Positions 11,374 to 22,586 of a DNA stretch of 64,000 bases are shown one piece after another. Within the stretch, counting starts at the first letter, position 1. Each line of letters begins with the position of its first letter. The stretch lies in assembly GCA_022495995.1 (NCBI GenBank), contig JAFEMH010000523.1, positions 186,001 through 250,000 of the forward strand. The letters are read 5' to 3'. The position numbers and the translations under genes are program-made. This DNA comes from Adenophora triphylla var. japonica (lineage: Eukaryota > Streptophyta > Magnoliopsida > Asterales > Campanulaceae). Below the pieces are notes generated by a model. The model saw only the letters and a list, made by a program, of their open reading frames with translations. It was not told the DNA's origin and did not search any database.

Positions 11374-12245
11374 ATGGCAACTCACAATAATCAACCCATG
11401 TCGCTGCGATCAGTCCTTGAGAAGGACAAGCTCGAAGAGAACGGTACAAACTATTCTGATTGGATCAGAAGCCTAAGAATTGTTCTAAGGCAAGAGAAGA
11501 AATGTACGTTCTTGACGAACCCATTCCACCTCCACCTGCTACCAATGCTTCAAGGGCAGATAAGGATGCACATAAGAAATATACTGATGATTCTAATGAT
11601 GTGACATGACTTATGCTTGCCACCATGTGTAAGGCTCTTCAGAAGGACCTTGAACACATGTAAGCTGCTTTTGATCTAGCTGAGTGCTTAAAGAAAATGT
11701 TCCAAGTGCAAGCTAGACACGAGAGGTATGACGTGGTAAAGGCCCTAAATGCATGCAAGATGTAAGAGAGGCAGTCGGTTGGTGCTCATGTCCTTAAGAT
11801 GAAAGGATATATTGAGCGCCTGAAAAGGCTTGTAAATTTGATGAGTTTGGAACTCGCTACGGATAAGATATTAAATTCATTACCTGAAAGTTATGGTCAT
11901 TTCATAATGCACTATCACATGAGTGGCATGGATAAGAATCTCTCAGAATTGCATGCGATGCTTAAGACTGCAGAGAAGAATATCAAGAAGTCTGGAACGA
12001 CAAATGTGTTAATGGTTAACAAAGGTAAACGGTTCAAAAAGGATGGCAAAGGTAAAGAAATTGTTGCTAAGCCTAAGGTAAAAGTTGCCAATGCCGGAGA
12101 GGCAGCTCCTAAAGTGTCTCAAAAGGATGCGATTTGTTACCATTGCCAAGAGGTTGGTCATTGGAAGCATAATTTCAAGGCTTACAAGGAAGGCCTAAAG
12201 GCAAAGAAGGGCAATACGATTGTTACTGATTCAGTATCTATGTGA
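11374..12245 (+). pseudogene. gag: Copia gag
   Basis: The ATG at 11374 begins MATHNNQPMS, then a gag-type segment with GTNYSDWIRSLRIVLRQEKK. A frameshift and several stops interrupt the middle, and coding resumes at 11799 (MKGYIERLKRLVNLM... LNSLPESYGHFI). The zinc knuckle is CYHCQEVGHWKHNF, in which the final cysteine of the CX2CX4HX4C pattern has become Phe. Gag would form the virus-like particle shell and bind RNA. This copy cannot do so. The start was chosen because the first gag motif follows it directly and the ORF upstream is hydrophobic leader translation. Confidence 0.85.
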
Positions 12246-12820
12246 TAGATATTTTCCTTTCTATTTCTAGTTCATGGGTATTAGATACCGAATGTGGATC
12301 TCACATTTGTTTAAATGTGCAGGGACTAAGGAATAGGAAGCTACTCAAACAAGGTGAAGTTGACCTACATGTGGGAAATGGAGCAAGAGTTGTTGCATTA
12401 GCCGTAGGAACATATGATGTAACTTTACCTAGTGGACTAGTACTTGTTTTGAACAATTGTTATTACGTTTCGGATTTGAGTAGGAATATTATTTCTATTT
12501 CTTGTTTGGATAATGAAGGTTTTAGTTTTCTTATTGAGAATAAGAAATTATCTATTTATTTAAATGATATGCTCTATTGTACTGTAAATTCATTTAATGG
12601 CCTTTATGTTCTTGATGTTGAGAAACAAAATGATGTTGAAAATATATATCATGTAAACAAGAAATCTAAACCGAATGATGTGAACAACACGTTCATGTGG
12701 CATTATTGGCTTGGTCATATAAATGAGAAACGCATATCTAAACTCCATAAGAATGGACTTTTAGACTCACATGATTATGAATCATATGACATATGCGGAT
12801 CTTGTTTATTGGGAAAATGA
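12246..12820 (+). pseudogene. pol: Copia protease and pre-integrase domain
   Basis: Aspartic protease signature WVLDTECGSHIC lies about 15 residues in, where a Gly normally follows DT (DTG), so the catalytic loop is altered. Downstream are the protease flap and C-terminal region (YVSDLSRNIISISCL), then the GAG-pre-integrase zinc-binding segment (HYWLGHINEKRISKLHKNGL ... DICGSCLLGK). The frame stops at 12818, just before the integrase core. It follows gag almost without a gap. Confidence 0.85.
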
Positions 12821-13646
12821 CCAAACCACCCTACACTAAGAGTTGTGAAAGGGATAGTGACTTATTGGGCCTAATACATACCGATGTATGTGGACCAATG
12901 AGCAGCATTGCTAGTGGAGGATTTGGTATTTCATTATATTCAATGATGACTTATCTAGATATGGCTATGTCTATCTGATGAAGTCCAAAAGTGAATCGTT
13001 TGAGATGTTTAGAACATTTCAAAATGAAGTACAAAATCAACTTGGCAAAACTATTAAAGTACTTCGATCCGATCGTGGTGGTGAATATTTGAGCCAAGAG
13101 TTTGACAATCATCTCAAAAACTATGGAATTGTTTCAGAGTTGACTCCACCCGGAACACCACAATGGAATGGTGTGTCCGAGAGGAGGAATAGAACCTTGT
13201 TAGACATGGTTCGTTCGATGATAAGTCAAGTTGACCTTCCTATTTCCTTTTGGGGATATGCATTAGAGACTAATGCGTTCACACTGAACAAAGTCCCTAC
13301 TAAATCGGCTCCTAAGACCCCACATGAGATGTGGCATGGAAGAAAACCTAGTTTGTCATTCATGAAGATTTGGGGTTGTGAAGCTAATGTGAAGAGACTT
13401 GTCTCTGATAAGTTAGCACCTAAATCTGACAAGGTTATTTTCGTTGGTTATCATCTGACAAGGTTATTTTCGTTGGTTATCCTAAGGAAACCAAAGGGTA
13501 TTATTTTTACAACCGCAATGAGAACAAAGTGTTTGTTGCTCAATATGGTACTTTTCTTGAGAAACAGTTTCTCAATAAAGGAACTAGTGGAAGTAAAATT
13601 GATCTTGAAGAAATTCAAGAACCCGAAAATAAAATGGAACCATTAG
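12821..13646 (+). pseudogene. pol: Copia integrase
   Basis: The rve core is recognisable: LLGLIHTDVCGPM holds the first catalytic Asp, VLRSDRGGEYLS the second, and PQWNGVSERRNRTLLDMVR the Glu. The first part (12793-12978) and second part (12978-13646) are separated by a stop after MAMSI. A perfect 29-bp tandem duplication (13424-13452 and 13453-13481) lies in the FVGY-coding region and shifts the frame, so everything after it is out of phase. Integrase would insert the cDNA. This copy is inactive. Confidence 0.88.
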
Positions 13647-13771
13647 TAGAGACGGAACCAAGTTCACAAGGAGTTGTGGAACCGATTCAAGATCCATAAG
13701 TCCATCGTAGATCGGATAGAGTACGATTCGAACTCGAGAGATATGGATTTCTCGTTTCGAAAAGTAATGAA

Positions 13772-14869
13772 GTGGAAGTCATTGAGAATGACGAACCTAC
13801 TTCCTATCAAGAGGCGATGTCCACTCCTGATTCGGAGACATGGCTAGAAGCCATGGAATCCGAATTACAATTCATGTCGGATAATCAAGTTTGGAACTTG
13901 ATTGAGCCGCCTGAAGGTGTAAAAATCATGGGGTGCAATTGGGTCTTCAAGAAGAAGACTGACATGGATGGGAAGGAGCATGCTTATAAGGCTAGGCTTG
14001 TAGCTAAGGGATATAGACAGATTCATGGTGTAGACTATGATGAAACTTTTTCGCCTGTTGCAATGCTTAAGTCTGTTTGAATTTTAATTGCCATAGCCGC
14101 GTATTATGACTACGAGATATGGCAAATGGATGTCAAAACCACATTCCTAAATAGGAAGTTACTTGAGGATGTGTTTATGACACAACCCGAAGGTTTTGTC
14201 GATCCAAGAAACTCTAACAAAGTGTGCAAGTTGCAAAGATCCATATATGGGTTGAAGCAAGCTTCTAGGAGTTGGAATCTTCGTTTTGACGAAAAGATCA
14301 AAGAGTTTGGCTTTGTCAAGAACGAAGATGAACCTTGTGTATGCATGAAATTTAGTGGGAGCATAGTATTATTTCTATTATTGTATGCCAATGATATCTT
14401 ACTCATTGGAAATGATATTCATGCACTTCAGACTGTCAAGTCTTGGTTAGGGAAATGTTTCTCAATGAAAGATATGGGTGAAGCCGCTTACATCCTTGGC
14501 ATCAAGATCTATAGAGATAGATCTAAAAGGACAATTGATTTGAGTCAAAATACTTACATTGACAAGGTTCTTAGAAGATTCAAGATGAAAAATTCTAAGA
14601 GAGGTAACTTGCCAATGGGTCATAGTGTTACTCTTAGCAAGACTCAGTGTCCTAAGACAACTGGTGAGCGAAAGAGGATGAATGAGGTTTCATATGCTTC
14701 GGCTGTTGGATCTATCATGTACGTCATGATTTGTACTAGACCCGACGTCTCGTATGCTCTAAGCATGACAAGTCGATATCAATCTGATCCATGTGAAAAT
14801 CATTGGATGGCAGTTAAGACGATCCTTAAGTACTTAAAAAGGACTAAGGATGCGTTCTTGGTCTTTTGA
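13772..14869 (+). pseudogene. pol: Copia reverse transcriptase
   Basis: Begins with the conserved Copia RT start (TWLEAMESELQFMSDNQVWNL), followed by GCNWVFKKKTDMDG and YKARLVAKGYRQIHGVDYDE. A TGA at 14078 breaks the frame, and it resumes at 14126 with MDVKTTFLN. The catalytic box is YANDILLIGND, where YVDD is expected, so one catalytic Asp is Asn. The thumb and connection follow (MGEAAYILGIKI, ASAVGSIMYVMICTRPDVSYA). Base changes at catalytic sites and stops show an old, inactive copy. Confidence 0.9.
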
Positions 14870-14872
14870 GGA

Positions 14873-15268
14873 ATGGAAGATGATCTTGGTGTAAGAGGTT
14901 ACACAGATGCAAGCTTCCAAACTGACAAAGATGATTTCCGATCGCAGTCGGGATTTGTGTTTATGCTTAACGGAGGTGCGATATGTTGGAAGAGTTCCAA
15001 GCAGAGTACTATTGTCGATTCTACAACTAAGGCCGAATATATAGCGACATCCGATGCAGCTAAGGAGACAGTTTGGATCAAGAAGTTCATTAGCGATCTG
15101 GAAGTTGTTCCAAGTATCACTAATCCGGTGGAGCTTTATTATGACAATAATGGTGCCATTGCGTAAGCAAAGAAACCAAGGTCACATCAGTGATCCCAAC
15201 ACATACTTGGACGTTTTCATCTCATTCGAGAGTTCATTGATAGGGGAGATGTTAAGATATGCAAAGTA
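14873..15268 (+). pseudogene. pol: Copia RNase H, 3' truncated
   Basis: RGYTDASFQTDKDDFRSQSG and ICWKSSKQSTIVDSTTKAEY match the Copia RNase H core, with Asp and Glu residues at expected places. A TAA at 15164 interrupts the AIA-KKPRSHQ segment, and two frameshifts follow. The recognisable end (FHLIREFIDRGDVKICKV) finishes near 15268 and the final 40-60 residues are missing. The break adjoins unrelated C-rich foldback DNA. Confidence 0.88.
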
Positions 15269-15966
15269 TCAACCCCTCCCTCCCCGTTCGGCAATCCCGC
15301 CCGGCCCACCTCTCACCCTTCACAAAGTTTTCACCTTCCATCTGCAAGTCACAGCTCTACCCTAACCCCTCTGCCAACCTCCCCGCCCCACTCTGGCAAC
15401 CCTCTCCCTCTATGCCTCGCAATTTCCTCTTCTTCTCTGGTTGTCTCCTCCCTCTAGATCTGTCAAGAAAGAAGTTTTTGATTTCCAAATATTGTATTAA
15501 TTTTTTTTAATCATATTTTAATTTAATTCATTGTGTTTGATTTCATTGTATTTTGAATCTGCTATTCAAGGTGTTTGATTCTGATTTCATGGTGTTTAAT
15601 TTTTAAATGTGTCTGTGCATTTAATTTTATTGTGTTTTGAATCTCATTGTGATTGTTTTCATTGTAATGAAACATATTATCATTAAAATTGCTGGATTCA
15701 TTTTTGATTTTCCTGTTATCACATACTCTTTCGTCCAATATTAATCATAAAAAGAAAGAAATAATTGATGGGGGAGATGGTGATGGTGAAATGAAAACAT
15801 TTACTTGACAGATCTGGAGGGATGAGACAACCGGAGAAGAAGAAATTGCGAAGCAGAGAGGGAGAGGGTTGTCGGAGTGGGGCAGCTAGGTTGGCAGAGG
15901 GGTTAGGGTAGAGATGCGGCTTACAGATGGAAGATGAGGAAGAAGATGGGGTAGAGAGAGAAAGTT

Positions 15967-16058
<92 letters not shown>

Positions 16059-16405
16059 CGTGTAAGAGGGGAGAGAAGGGGTAATGTTTTTTTTTGGTAC
16101 AAGGGTAGTTATGAAATTTTATAAAGTTATAAATCAGCTGAGGTACTATATGGTTAATTTATTTTCATTTAATTTGCATTAGAACAACAACGAAAGAATT
16201 TGTGTTAAAAAACATCCTCCGTTAAGTGACACGTAACTTGCACGTGATCATTTAACGAATTTTTCTAACGAAATAGGTTAAAAACCTTTAAATGTTAACA
16301 AAATATGAATTTTGGACCCTATATTGTAATTATTGATAGAATGGAGCCTATCTTAGGAACACCCCCTAAATTTTGGGGGCCTAAATGTCATTCGTCCTAA
16401 CATTT
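15269..16405 (-). mobile_element. MULE-like foldback element A, one end truncated
   Basis: Two arms of about 130-150 bp are inverted copies: 15336-15470 against 15806-15960. Matching short blocks include CTCTACCCTAACCCCTCTGC, CCCTCTCCCTCT, GGTTGTCTC and AGATCTGTCAAG. The right side, read on the minus strand from 16405, matches the left end of element B at 26650, sharing ATCACGTGCAAG and GGAGGATGTTT-type blocks and a T-rich TTTGGGGGCC-like end. It has no transposase. The left end is lost at the truncated Copia element. Class is inferred from element B. Confidence 0.5.
15967..16056. repeat. (AG)n microsatellite, about 45 units
   Basis: An uninterrupted AG dinucleotide run of roughly 90 bp immediately outside the right arm of foldback element A. 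Likely highly length-variable between individuals. Confidence 0.97.
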
Positions 16406-16616
16406 TATATATCATTAGTAAAAAGAAACAGAAAACTTATTTTTTTTTTTAAATATTGTCAAACCAATGTTTTTGTAGGGCGAAGGAAATATTTATTAAG
16501 AGACAGCAAAATATCGAAAATCAATTTTGAACATGCCCGCCTTTAGGTGAGTTAATTAAAGTTGAGCAATTATTTGCTGCCTCACTCCAATTCTTTAAGT
16601 TTGTACATATGATTAA
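16406..16616. other. AT-rich spacer
   Basis: No gene or element ends identified between foldback element A and the Harbinger-type MITE. Confidence 0.5.
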
Positions 16617-17262
16617 GGGTCTGTTCGGTAAAAGTGAAAATTAAGTTCTGAAATATAGAGTTGAAATTATTAAGTTGCTAAATTTTAATATTTGAATTTA
16701 TTTGATAATGACAAATCAATTACATTTGAATTTAATCAAAATTTCAACTCAATTCCAAAAAAATATTTGAATACTCTTAATGATAGTATGATAAATTAAA
16801 GTCATAATTGACGTAATTCGATTATTATTATATAATATTTAAATAATTTTTATTGATACTTTCTTTGTCCCATAATAAATTTTATCTTGACTATTTTGAT
16901 TAACTTGATTGAACTGTAAAAAAAAATAAATAAAATTTAATTATGATACTCTGTTAAACACATTAACAATAATTTAATATTAAAGCAATAATATTTTAAT
17001 ACTTAGTCAAATATAATTTATAAGAGAAATTAGAATATTTCAACAAAATAGATTAACAATAAATAAATAAATAAAATATATTGATTAATGAATTTGAACT
17101 CATTCTTTTTTTTCTTTCTTTACTCCTTTTATCTTTTTAAACTATCCATTTTCAACTTGAAATTAATAATTTTTTAAAATATTATCTTACTAAACAAGTT
17201 TAACTTTTTAATTTATTAAAATATTCTAAATTAAAAATTTAATTGAGTTACCGAATAGACCC
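16617..17262. mobile_element. PIF/Harbinger (Tourist-like) MITE
   Basis: The left terminus GGGTCTGTTCGGTAA and the inverted right terminus TTACCGAATAGACCC differ at one base. Both are flanked by TAA (16614-16616 and 17263-17265), the 3-bp TWA target duplication typical of PIF/Harbinger. The interior is AT-rich without coding capacity. Confidence 0.85.
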
Positions 17263-17716
17263 TAAATAGTAATATTGTAATGATCGACCAAGGGAAAGGT
17301 GCCTCATGTAGCTTAGCCCGATTCTGATGGGGTTTGGAGTTATTGCACTCTAGCCAAATCAAAATTTTACTTAGTCTAATATAACCCGTAATATAGTTTA
17401 AAACATGTAATTCATGTTAAAGTTGTCTCGGGCAAAAGTTTGAATTTAAAATTAAAATTTGTATTAAATGTTTTGTGGGCCCGACATGTTATACTCACAA
17501 CATTTTCTCTCTCATATCCAACTATCTACACTCACAATATATCACTTTTTCAGATTTTATTTTAATTATTGAATCATTTCATTTATTTTTTGAAGGAGTT
17601 TACCAAAAACTACCTAAAAAGATGTTATTTAAAAAAAAACATGTAAGATGTGATATTACAAAAACTATTTTTTTTTTTAAAAAAATTACTTTTTACTAAT
17701 TTATTTTGCCTTTTCA
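17263..17716. other. AT-rich spacer
   Basis: AT-rich DNA with no reading frame of credible origin and no element termini found. Confidence 0.5.
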
Positions 17717-18062
17717 GTTAAAACAACTGATAAATGCATTTATCAGTTGTTTATAACTGATAAATTCATTTATCAGTTTTTAAAGAGTATTTTGTGCTTA
17801 ATTTATCAGTTATAAACAACTGATAAATGCATTATTTATCAGTTGTTTATAACTAATAAATGCATTTATCTGTTGTTTATAACTGATAAATTCATTTATC
17901 AGTTTTTTAAAGATTATTTTTTGCTTGATTTTTTGGTTAAACAACTGATAAATTCATTTATCAATTTTGTAAAGAGTATTTTGTGCTTGATTTTTTGTTT
18001 AAAACAATTGATAAATGCATTTATCAATTTTTATAACTGATAAATGCATTTATCAGTTGTTT
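17717..18062. repeat. Palindromic tandem array (GATAAATGCATTTATC family)
   Basis: About eight to nine copies of AACTGATAAATKCATTTATC-type units, spaced roughly 30-70 bp, alternate with TTTTAAAGAGTATTTTGTGCTT spacer segments (two or three near-identical copies of the spacer core TATTTTGTGCTT). The first unit is a perfect 32-bp palindrome (17721-17752) centred on ATGCAT. The DNA could extrude as a series of hairpins. It has no coding potential and lies about 0.45 kb upstream of the TIR gene promoter. Confidence 0.8.
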
Positions 18063-18486
18063 GACATATAACGTAAAAAAAAAAACATAAAAGAATAGTT
18101 TTTTGTATAATTTAAATAGTTTTTTTTAATATCCATTTTTAAAAGTAATTTTTGATAAATGCCCCCTTTTTTGAACTATCGGATGAAATCGAGGGAATAG
18201 AAAATTTCAATCACACCCAAATTTTCTTCAAGCGGTACCCAAACGGCGTACCTATGTACTTTCTAAGCCGTTTTTGTGACAGGATTTAATTATAAAATGT
18301 CATAAACAGACGTGTTTGAAGGATTAGACAGAATTCTTGTCGTAGTCGGAACTATTCAATTTCAAACGGTTTTATTACACTAACTGTTTAGTCCTCTTAA
18401 TTTACCAAGTATTTTTCTTGAATTCAATCTTGAATTCAATTCTTTCCTTGCATTTTAATACTCAATTTCGTCTTTAACTCTAAATC

Positions 18487-18494
18487 TATAAATA
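18487..18494 (+). promoter_or_regulatory. Probable TATA box of the TIR gene
   Basis: TATAAATA is 132 bp upstream of the TIR ORF start and is followed by an A-rich, intron-less leader containing a poly(A) run at 18570-18597. The position fits a plant core promoter. Confidence 0.5.
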
Positions 18495-18618
18495 AATTTA
18501 ATTCACAGGTCCATATCATTCTGTCCTTTCAACCCAAAATCATTAATAACATATTAAGCCTCCACAATCATTTTCAAAAAAAAAAAAAAAAAAAAAACAA
18601 TAACTTCTTGAACCGTCC

Positions 18619-19599
18619 ATGCATCGTTCATATTCTTCAGCCATGAAAATGTACAACAAAATCATCCACCCATATTGTCGGTATCCCAATAATAAGTCGA
18701 TTTTACGACCACCCTGCGACGTTTTTATCAACCACCGTGGAATCGACACTAAGAAGAATGTAGCTGGATTGTTATATGATCATCTCACTAGGCTAAATCT
18801 TAGGCCATTTTTGGATAGCAAGAATATGAAGCCTGGAGATAAATTGTTTGAAAAAATTGACCCGGCCATACGTGTGTGTAAATTAGGAGTGGCCATTTTT
18901 TCGCCTCGTTATTGTGATTCTTATTTTTGTTTGCATGAATTGGCGCTAATTATGGAGGCTAAGGGAAAGGTTTTACCAGTGTTTTGTGACGTGAAACCTT
19001 CTGAGCTTTCTGTTAAAGATAATGGAGTTTGCTCGGAGAATGAGTTAGATAGGTTCCGTTGGGCTCTTGAGGAGGCGAAATACACTGTCGGACTAACTTT
19101 TGATTCTTCCAAGGGGTAAGTCTCCATCTGTTATATGATAAATGATCGCAGTTAATTTGCCAAACTAATTAAAACATTCATATTTCATACTCCCTCCGTC
19201 CCTAAATGTTTGTCCCATTTCCCCTTTTCCTTTGTCCCAAAAAGTTAGTCTCATTTCCAAAATTAAAGCTTCAAAATCACTAAATTTTCAAAACTTGTAA
19301 CATTTAGGGACGGAGTATTACATAACGGCGGTGTATATTATCAATAATTTTCAAAGCGTTCGTAAAAATAACCAAAATTAATGCTTCAAAATCACTAAAT
19401 TAAAATGTTTGAAAAGTCAAATGGGACAAACATTTAGGGACGGAGGGAGTATTTTTTTTTATGGATTTTTCTGATTTTGCATAATTTGCGCATGGGGTAT
19501 GCATGCAGGGATTGGCCTGGTTTCTTAATGAGTGCCTCGGATGCGATCATGAAGAATTTGGAAGAGGTTGAAGAAGAAAGGAGAGGCTGCAGTCACTAG
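18619..19599 (+). CDS. TIR-domain-only protein, two exons
   Basis: Join 18619..19115 and 19509..19599, giving 195 aa. The donor is AAGGG|GTAAGT, the acceptor TGCATGCAG|GGATTGG, and the join keeps frame (..SSK-G-DWPGFLMSASDAIMK..). Exon 1 holds a complete TIR fold: DVFINHRGIDTK (residues 34-45), LNLRPFLDSKNMKPGDKLFEKI (59-80), then GVAIFSPRYCDSYFCLHEL. The Glu in CLHEL (about residue 107) is at the catalytic position of NAD-hydrolysing TIRs. There is no NB-ARC or LRR. It resembles the conserved angiosperm TIR-only family, whose members make NAD-derived signals in immunity; that role is inferred from the family. The first ATG was taken, although 18643 is possible. A MITE sits in the intron. The TAG at 19597 is CAG in the duplicate at 24184, where the frame continues about 12 codons, so this C-terminus may be shortened. 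Confidence 0.82.
19188..19451. mobile_element. Stowaway-like MITE in the TIR intron
   Basis: Left end TACTCCCTCCGTCCCTAAATG and right end CATTTAGGGACGGAGGGAGTA are perfect inverses with TA edges. An additional inner GGGACGGAGTA end at about 19308-19320 suggests a nested or partly duplicated copy. It occupies most of the 393-bp intron and does not touch the splice sites. Confidence 0.85.
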
Positions 19600-20650
19600 A
19601 TAGAAGTTCCAATGAAGGTTGAGAAAGCTGGTTGGTAGTTATCTAGTTAGTTATTCAATAACTTGGAGAGCATAAAAAAGGAAACTAATTCAATTTTTTT
19701 TCATTTAATTATTTTCTGCAAATATTAATCATTCAATTCTTGTATGAAATTTACTACTAACATTTTGTAAGTAATTTCAATCTCTAGACATGAGTTCAAT
19801 AAACCCGTTATTTTCCTTCATGTAATGTATTCAAGTTCATATTTCATATTTAAGATTGTTGAAATTTCATGATAATTTGATTATTAAATTAATGTGGGAG
19901 CCATTTTAATATATTAATAATCAAATATTTGAGATGAAAATTAATGTAAAATATAATTTCACTTTTTTAATATTATGAAATATAGTGAATGCAAATCGTT
20001 TTCAAATAGATTATATGATCATGAAATAATAAAATCTCACATAAAAGGCAAAAAGACTTGAAATTGATAAGGACATTTGGGTTCCAAAGGAAACTCAAAG
20101 TGTGTGAAAGATGGGTTAAATCAAAAGTTATAATAAGTTTGTGGGCATTTTTTGACTCTTGACTTATTTTAAACTTAACGGATTTGACTTTTCAAACTTT
20201 ATTTCAATGGATGTGTCCCCTCTAAAGAAACACTATAATTCCTATAAATTGAGTAAGAATCTGGCTAATTCATTAACTCGATTTTTAAGCAAAAAAAATA
20301 TGATACAATCCTACTATTTTCTTATTTTTCTCCCTTTTAAAAATATTCTATTTCATTCAATTTTGTCTAGAAATTTCTATTACGGTATGTTTGGCAACTC
20401 GATTCCAATCCATTGAATTAAAATTGAAAGGGTTAAATTAGTTTCACAAAATTCATTTTGTTCTTCCAATTTCAAATTCAAGTCTTGAAATTGAGGATGA
20501 CAAACATACCCTTTAAAAATTTAGAATGTTGTATCTTTTAGAAGACTTTTGATCTACTATTGTGTACACCGAAGAAATATTGTGTACACCGAAGAAAGGA
20601 CCGAAAATATTATTTTAAGTAAATTACATTAGCAAGACTCAGTCAAATTA
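19532..20650 (+). repeat. Segmental duplication, copy A
   Basis: From within exon 2 of the TIR gene through about 1 kb of 3' flank, this sequence is closely matched by 24114-26061 in the same orientation. Matched landmarks include AGAGGCTGCAGTCAC, GATGTGTCCC and the ending CAGTCAAATTA. Copy A carries a small MITE (20382-20512) absent from copy B and lacks about 230 bp that copy B has at 25490-25735. Copy A ends exactly where the Tekay-like LTR begins. Confidence 0.9.
20382..20512. mobile_element. Small MITE with an empty site in the paralogous copy
   Basis: Inverted ends ACGGTATGTTTGGCA and TGACAAACATACCCT bound a 131-bp insert. The duplicate segment at about 25942 reads CTATTAGAAATTTG without it, so the insertion is later than the duplication. 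Superfamily unclear (hAT or Harbinger type). Confidence 0.7.
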
Positions 20651-22253
20651 TGTAATATCCAAAAATAAATAAATAAATATATATAAAAAAATAATAGTAA
20701 TAAATAGGAATAGTGATAAGCATTAAGCAAAAGAATTTGTATAGATATAAAAACCGTCATTTGTGGGTGTAAGAATGGGGGGTAATCATTTAGGGATTTT
20801 AATCCATGGCAAATATTTGAGAGTTATAAAAGCTAAAGGGGTTATGACAATTATTTGAGAGTTATAGAAGTTGAAGGGGTTATGGCAACTATTTGAGGGT
20901 TATAGAAGTTGAAGGGGTTAACCGTTACTTTGCTTGAGGGAGTATATATATTACCTCTTTGTAGTTCACAATAACTAAGAAAGTAAGAAGTCAAAAGTTG
21001 ATAAGGTTGGCATGTTGCAGTAGAAAGAGAGAAAGAAGAAAAAGATAAATTTCTATCACTCATGCTACTGTTGTAATGGGATTTACAATCTATGTCTCTA
21101 TACAAGAAAATGGGTGTACAGTTGGAGTAGGTTTGTGCCATGTAAGTGAAAAAATCTAGGGAAAATAAAAGAGAGTATGTTACTATTCAAAATAGATATA
21201 TGGTACAGTACTGTAATTTTTATGGTTGGACTGATGATCATTATTTGAATGTTTTTGATATTAGATTTTGGTGGATATCCTTAAGAGCTCGTGTAGTTGA
21301 GATACTACTGCTGCATTTGGAAGAGGCAAGTGATTATACCTCTAATTAGTTATTTGATATTTCATTTCAATTCTTAGGTTTCCATGAATTTTTATTGAAA
21401 ATGTCCGTCCTTGAAAACCTTAAAAGTCAACTTTGGGTTGATACTTGTTTTGACTCCGTCGAACAACGTCTTTTGATAAAAGTCAATATTTCAAACTTTT
21501 GTGGCTTCATGTTAATATTCTTTTGTACATGAAGTATTGTCATTTGAATATCTCAATATGTATTCTTAAATATGAATTAGTAATTACTCTACATGATCAC
21601 TAAGCTAAACAATCCATGTTAATGGGGTATAATTGTAATTTAGCCTTTTAGGCATTTTTGTTCACTGCTGAGGATTAGCAGTGGGGTGTTCCGGAATCAC
21701 TGTTTGTATTTGTGCTCCTTGTGGGCTTTTGATTCGTTAAGGTCGTTTGACCGCTTACGTGATCATGATTCCGTTAGAATAGTCGCTTTGTGATAAATCG
21801 ATCATATTGTTAATTGTTATGTTTCACTCATTGAATAAATCTTGAAAGTCATCATTCAGTTACTCGCATTACTATTGTCTCTTCGAAAAGAATAATTATT
21901 TTGCGATCACCTCTTCTTAGTAACCGAAGGGGCCCGTATATGAACTTACTGAGCATTGTTCGCTCACCCTTTCGTATTCTCTTTTCTTACAGGTAAGCAC
22001 TAGATGGAGGATGATTTGAGTACTTTCATCTTTTAGAATTTATGTTGTCTAGACATTCAATAATGATGTAAGACTTTTAAGTTTAATTGTAAGTGTGTCG
22101 GTTGGAATAAACCCTAGACTGTTTGGGTTGCCATAATGATATGAGAATAACTTTTGATGTATTAGAGTCGAATTAATTATGTATTATCTTGGAAAGAGTA
22201 ACGGACTCAAGGTTGGAACCCACAAAAATGGGACCAAGTTTTGGGTCGTTACT
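20651..22253 (+). repeat. 5' LTR of Tekay-like element A
   Basis: Begins TGTAATATCC and ends TTGGGTCGTTACT just before the PBS, giving TGTAA/TTAC inverted ends. Inside, 20809-20920 holds three tandem copies of a roughly 38-bp unit (ATTTGAGRGTTATARAAG followed by GGGGTTA). Single copy, so age cannot be judged. Confidence 0.75.
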
Positions 22254-22256
22254 GAA

Positions 22257-22268
22257 TGGTATCAGAGC
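22257..22268 (+). other. Primer binding site, initiator-Met tRNA
   Basis: TGGTATCAGAGC, complementary to the 3' end of initiator methionine tRNA, lies three bases after the LTR end. Confidence 0.9.
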
Positions 22269-22430
22269 TAAGGCATTAGATCATGTGGAGTTTGGAATGT
22301 GTGAAGTTAGACCTTATTAGAGCTTTGACATTAGATCATGTGGAGTTTAGAAAATGTGTGAAGTTAGACCTTATTAGAGCTTTGGAATTAGATCATGTGG
22401 AGTTTAGAAAATGTTAAACCAGACCTGATC
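22264..22430 (+). repeat. Three 56-57 bp tandem repeats overlapping the PBS edge
   Basis: Units start at about 22264, 22318 and 22375 with AGAGCT and contain ATTAGATCATGTGGAGTTT. The first unit starts inside the PBS (its AGAGC). A fourth partial copy begins near 22431. The repeats fill the start of the leader. Confidence 0.8.
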
Positions 22431-22586
22431 AGAGTTTAGGCGTTAGATCCCAAAAGGAAATTAGGACTTTGAAGATTAGATAATCTTGAACATTTCTGTG
22501 TTAGACATTTTGAATGATGGAGGATATATATTAGATGTTAAGCATCAAATTTTAGGATATTGTTGGGTTTAGAATTATGAAGGAAA

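Larger units (their letters stand above)
8877..15268 (+). mobile_element. Degenerate Copia retrotransposon, 3' truncated
   Basis: The order is 5' LTR (8877-10501), initiator-Met PBS, leader, gag, protease, integrase, RT and RNase H, which is the Copia order. Reading frames are broken by many stops and frameshifts. Homology stops near 15268, inside the C-terminal part of RNase H (after RGDVKICKV), where foldback-element DNA begins, so no PPT or 3' LTR remains. It inserted into the gag of the Tat-like element on its left. Confidence 0.9.

Noticed and set aside
17475..17699. 74-aa ORF before the palindromic array
   Set aside because: AT-rich low-complexity translation with no domain or codon signal.
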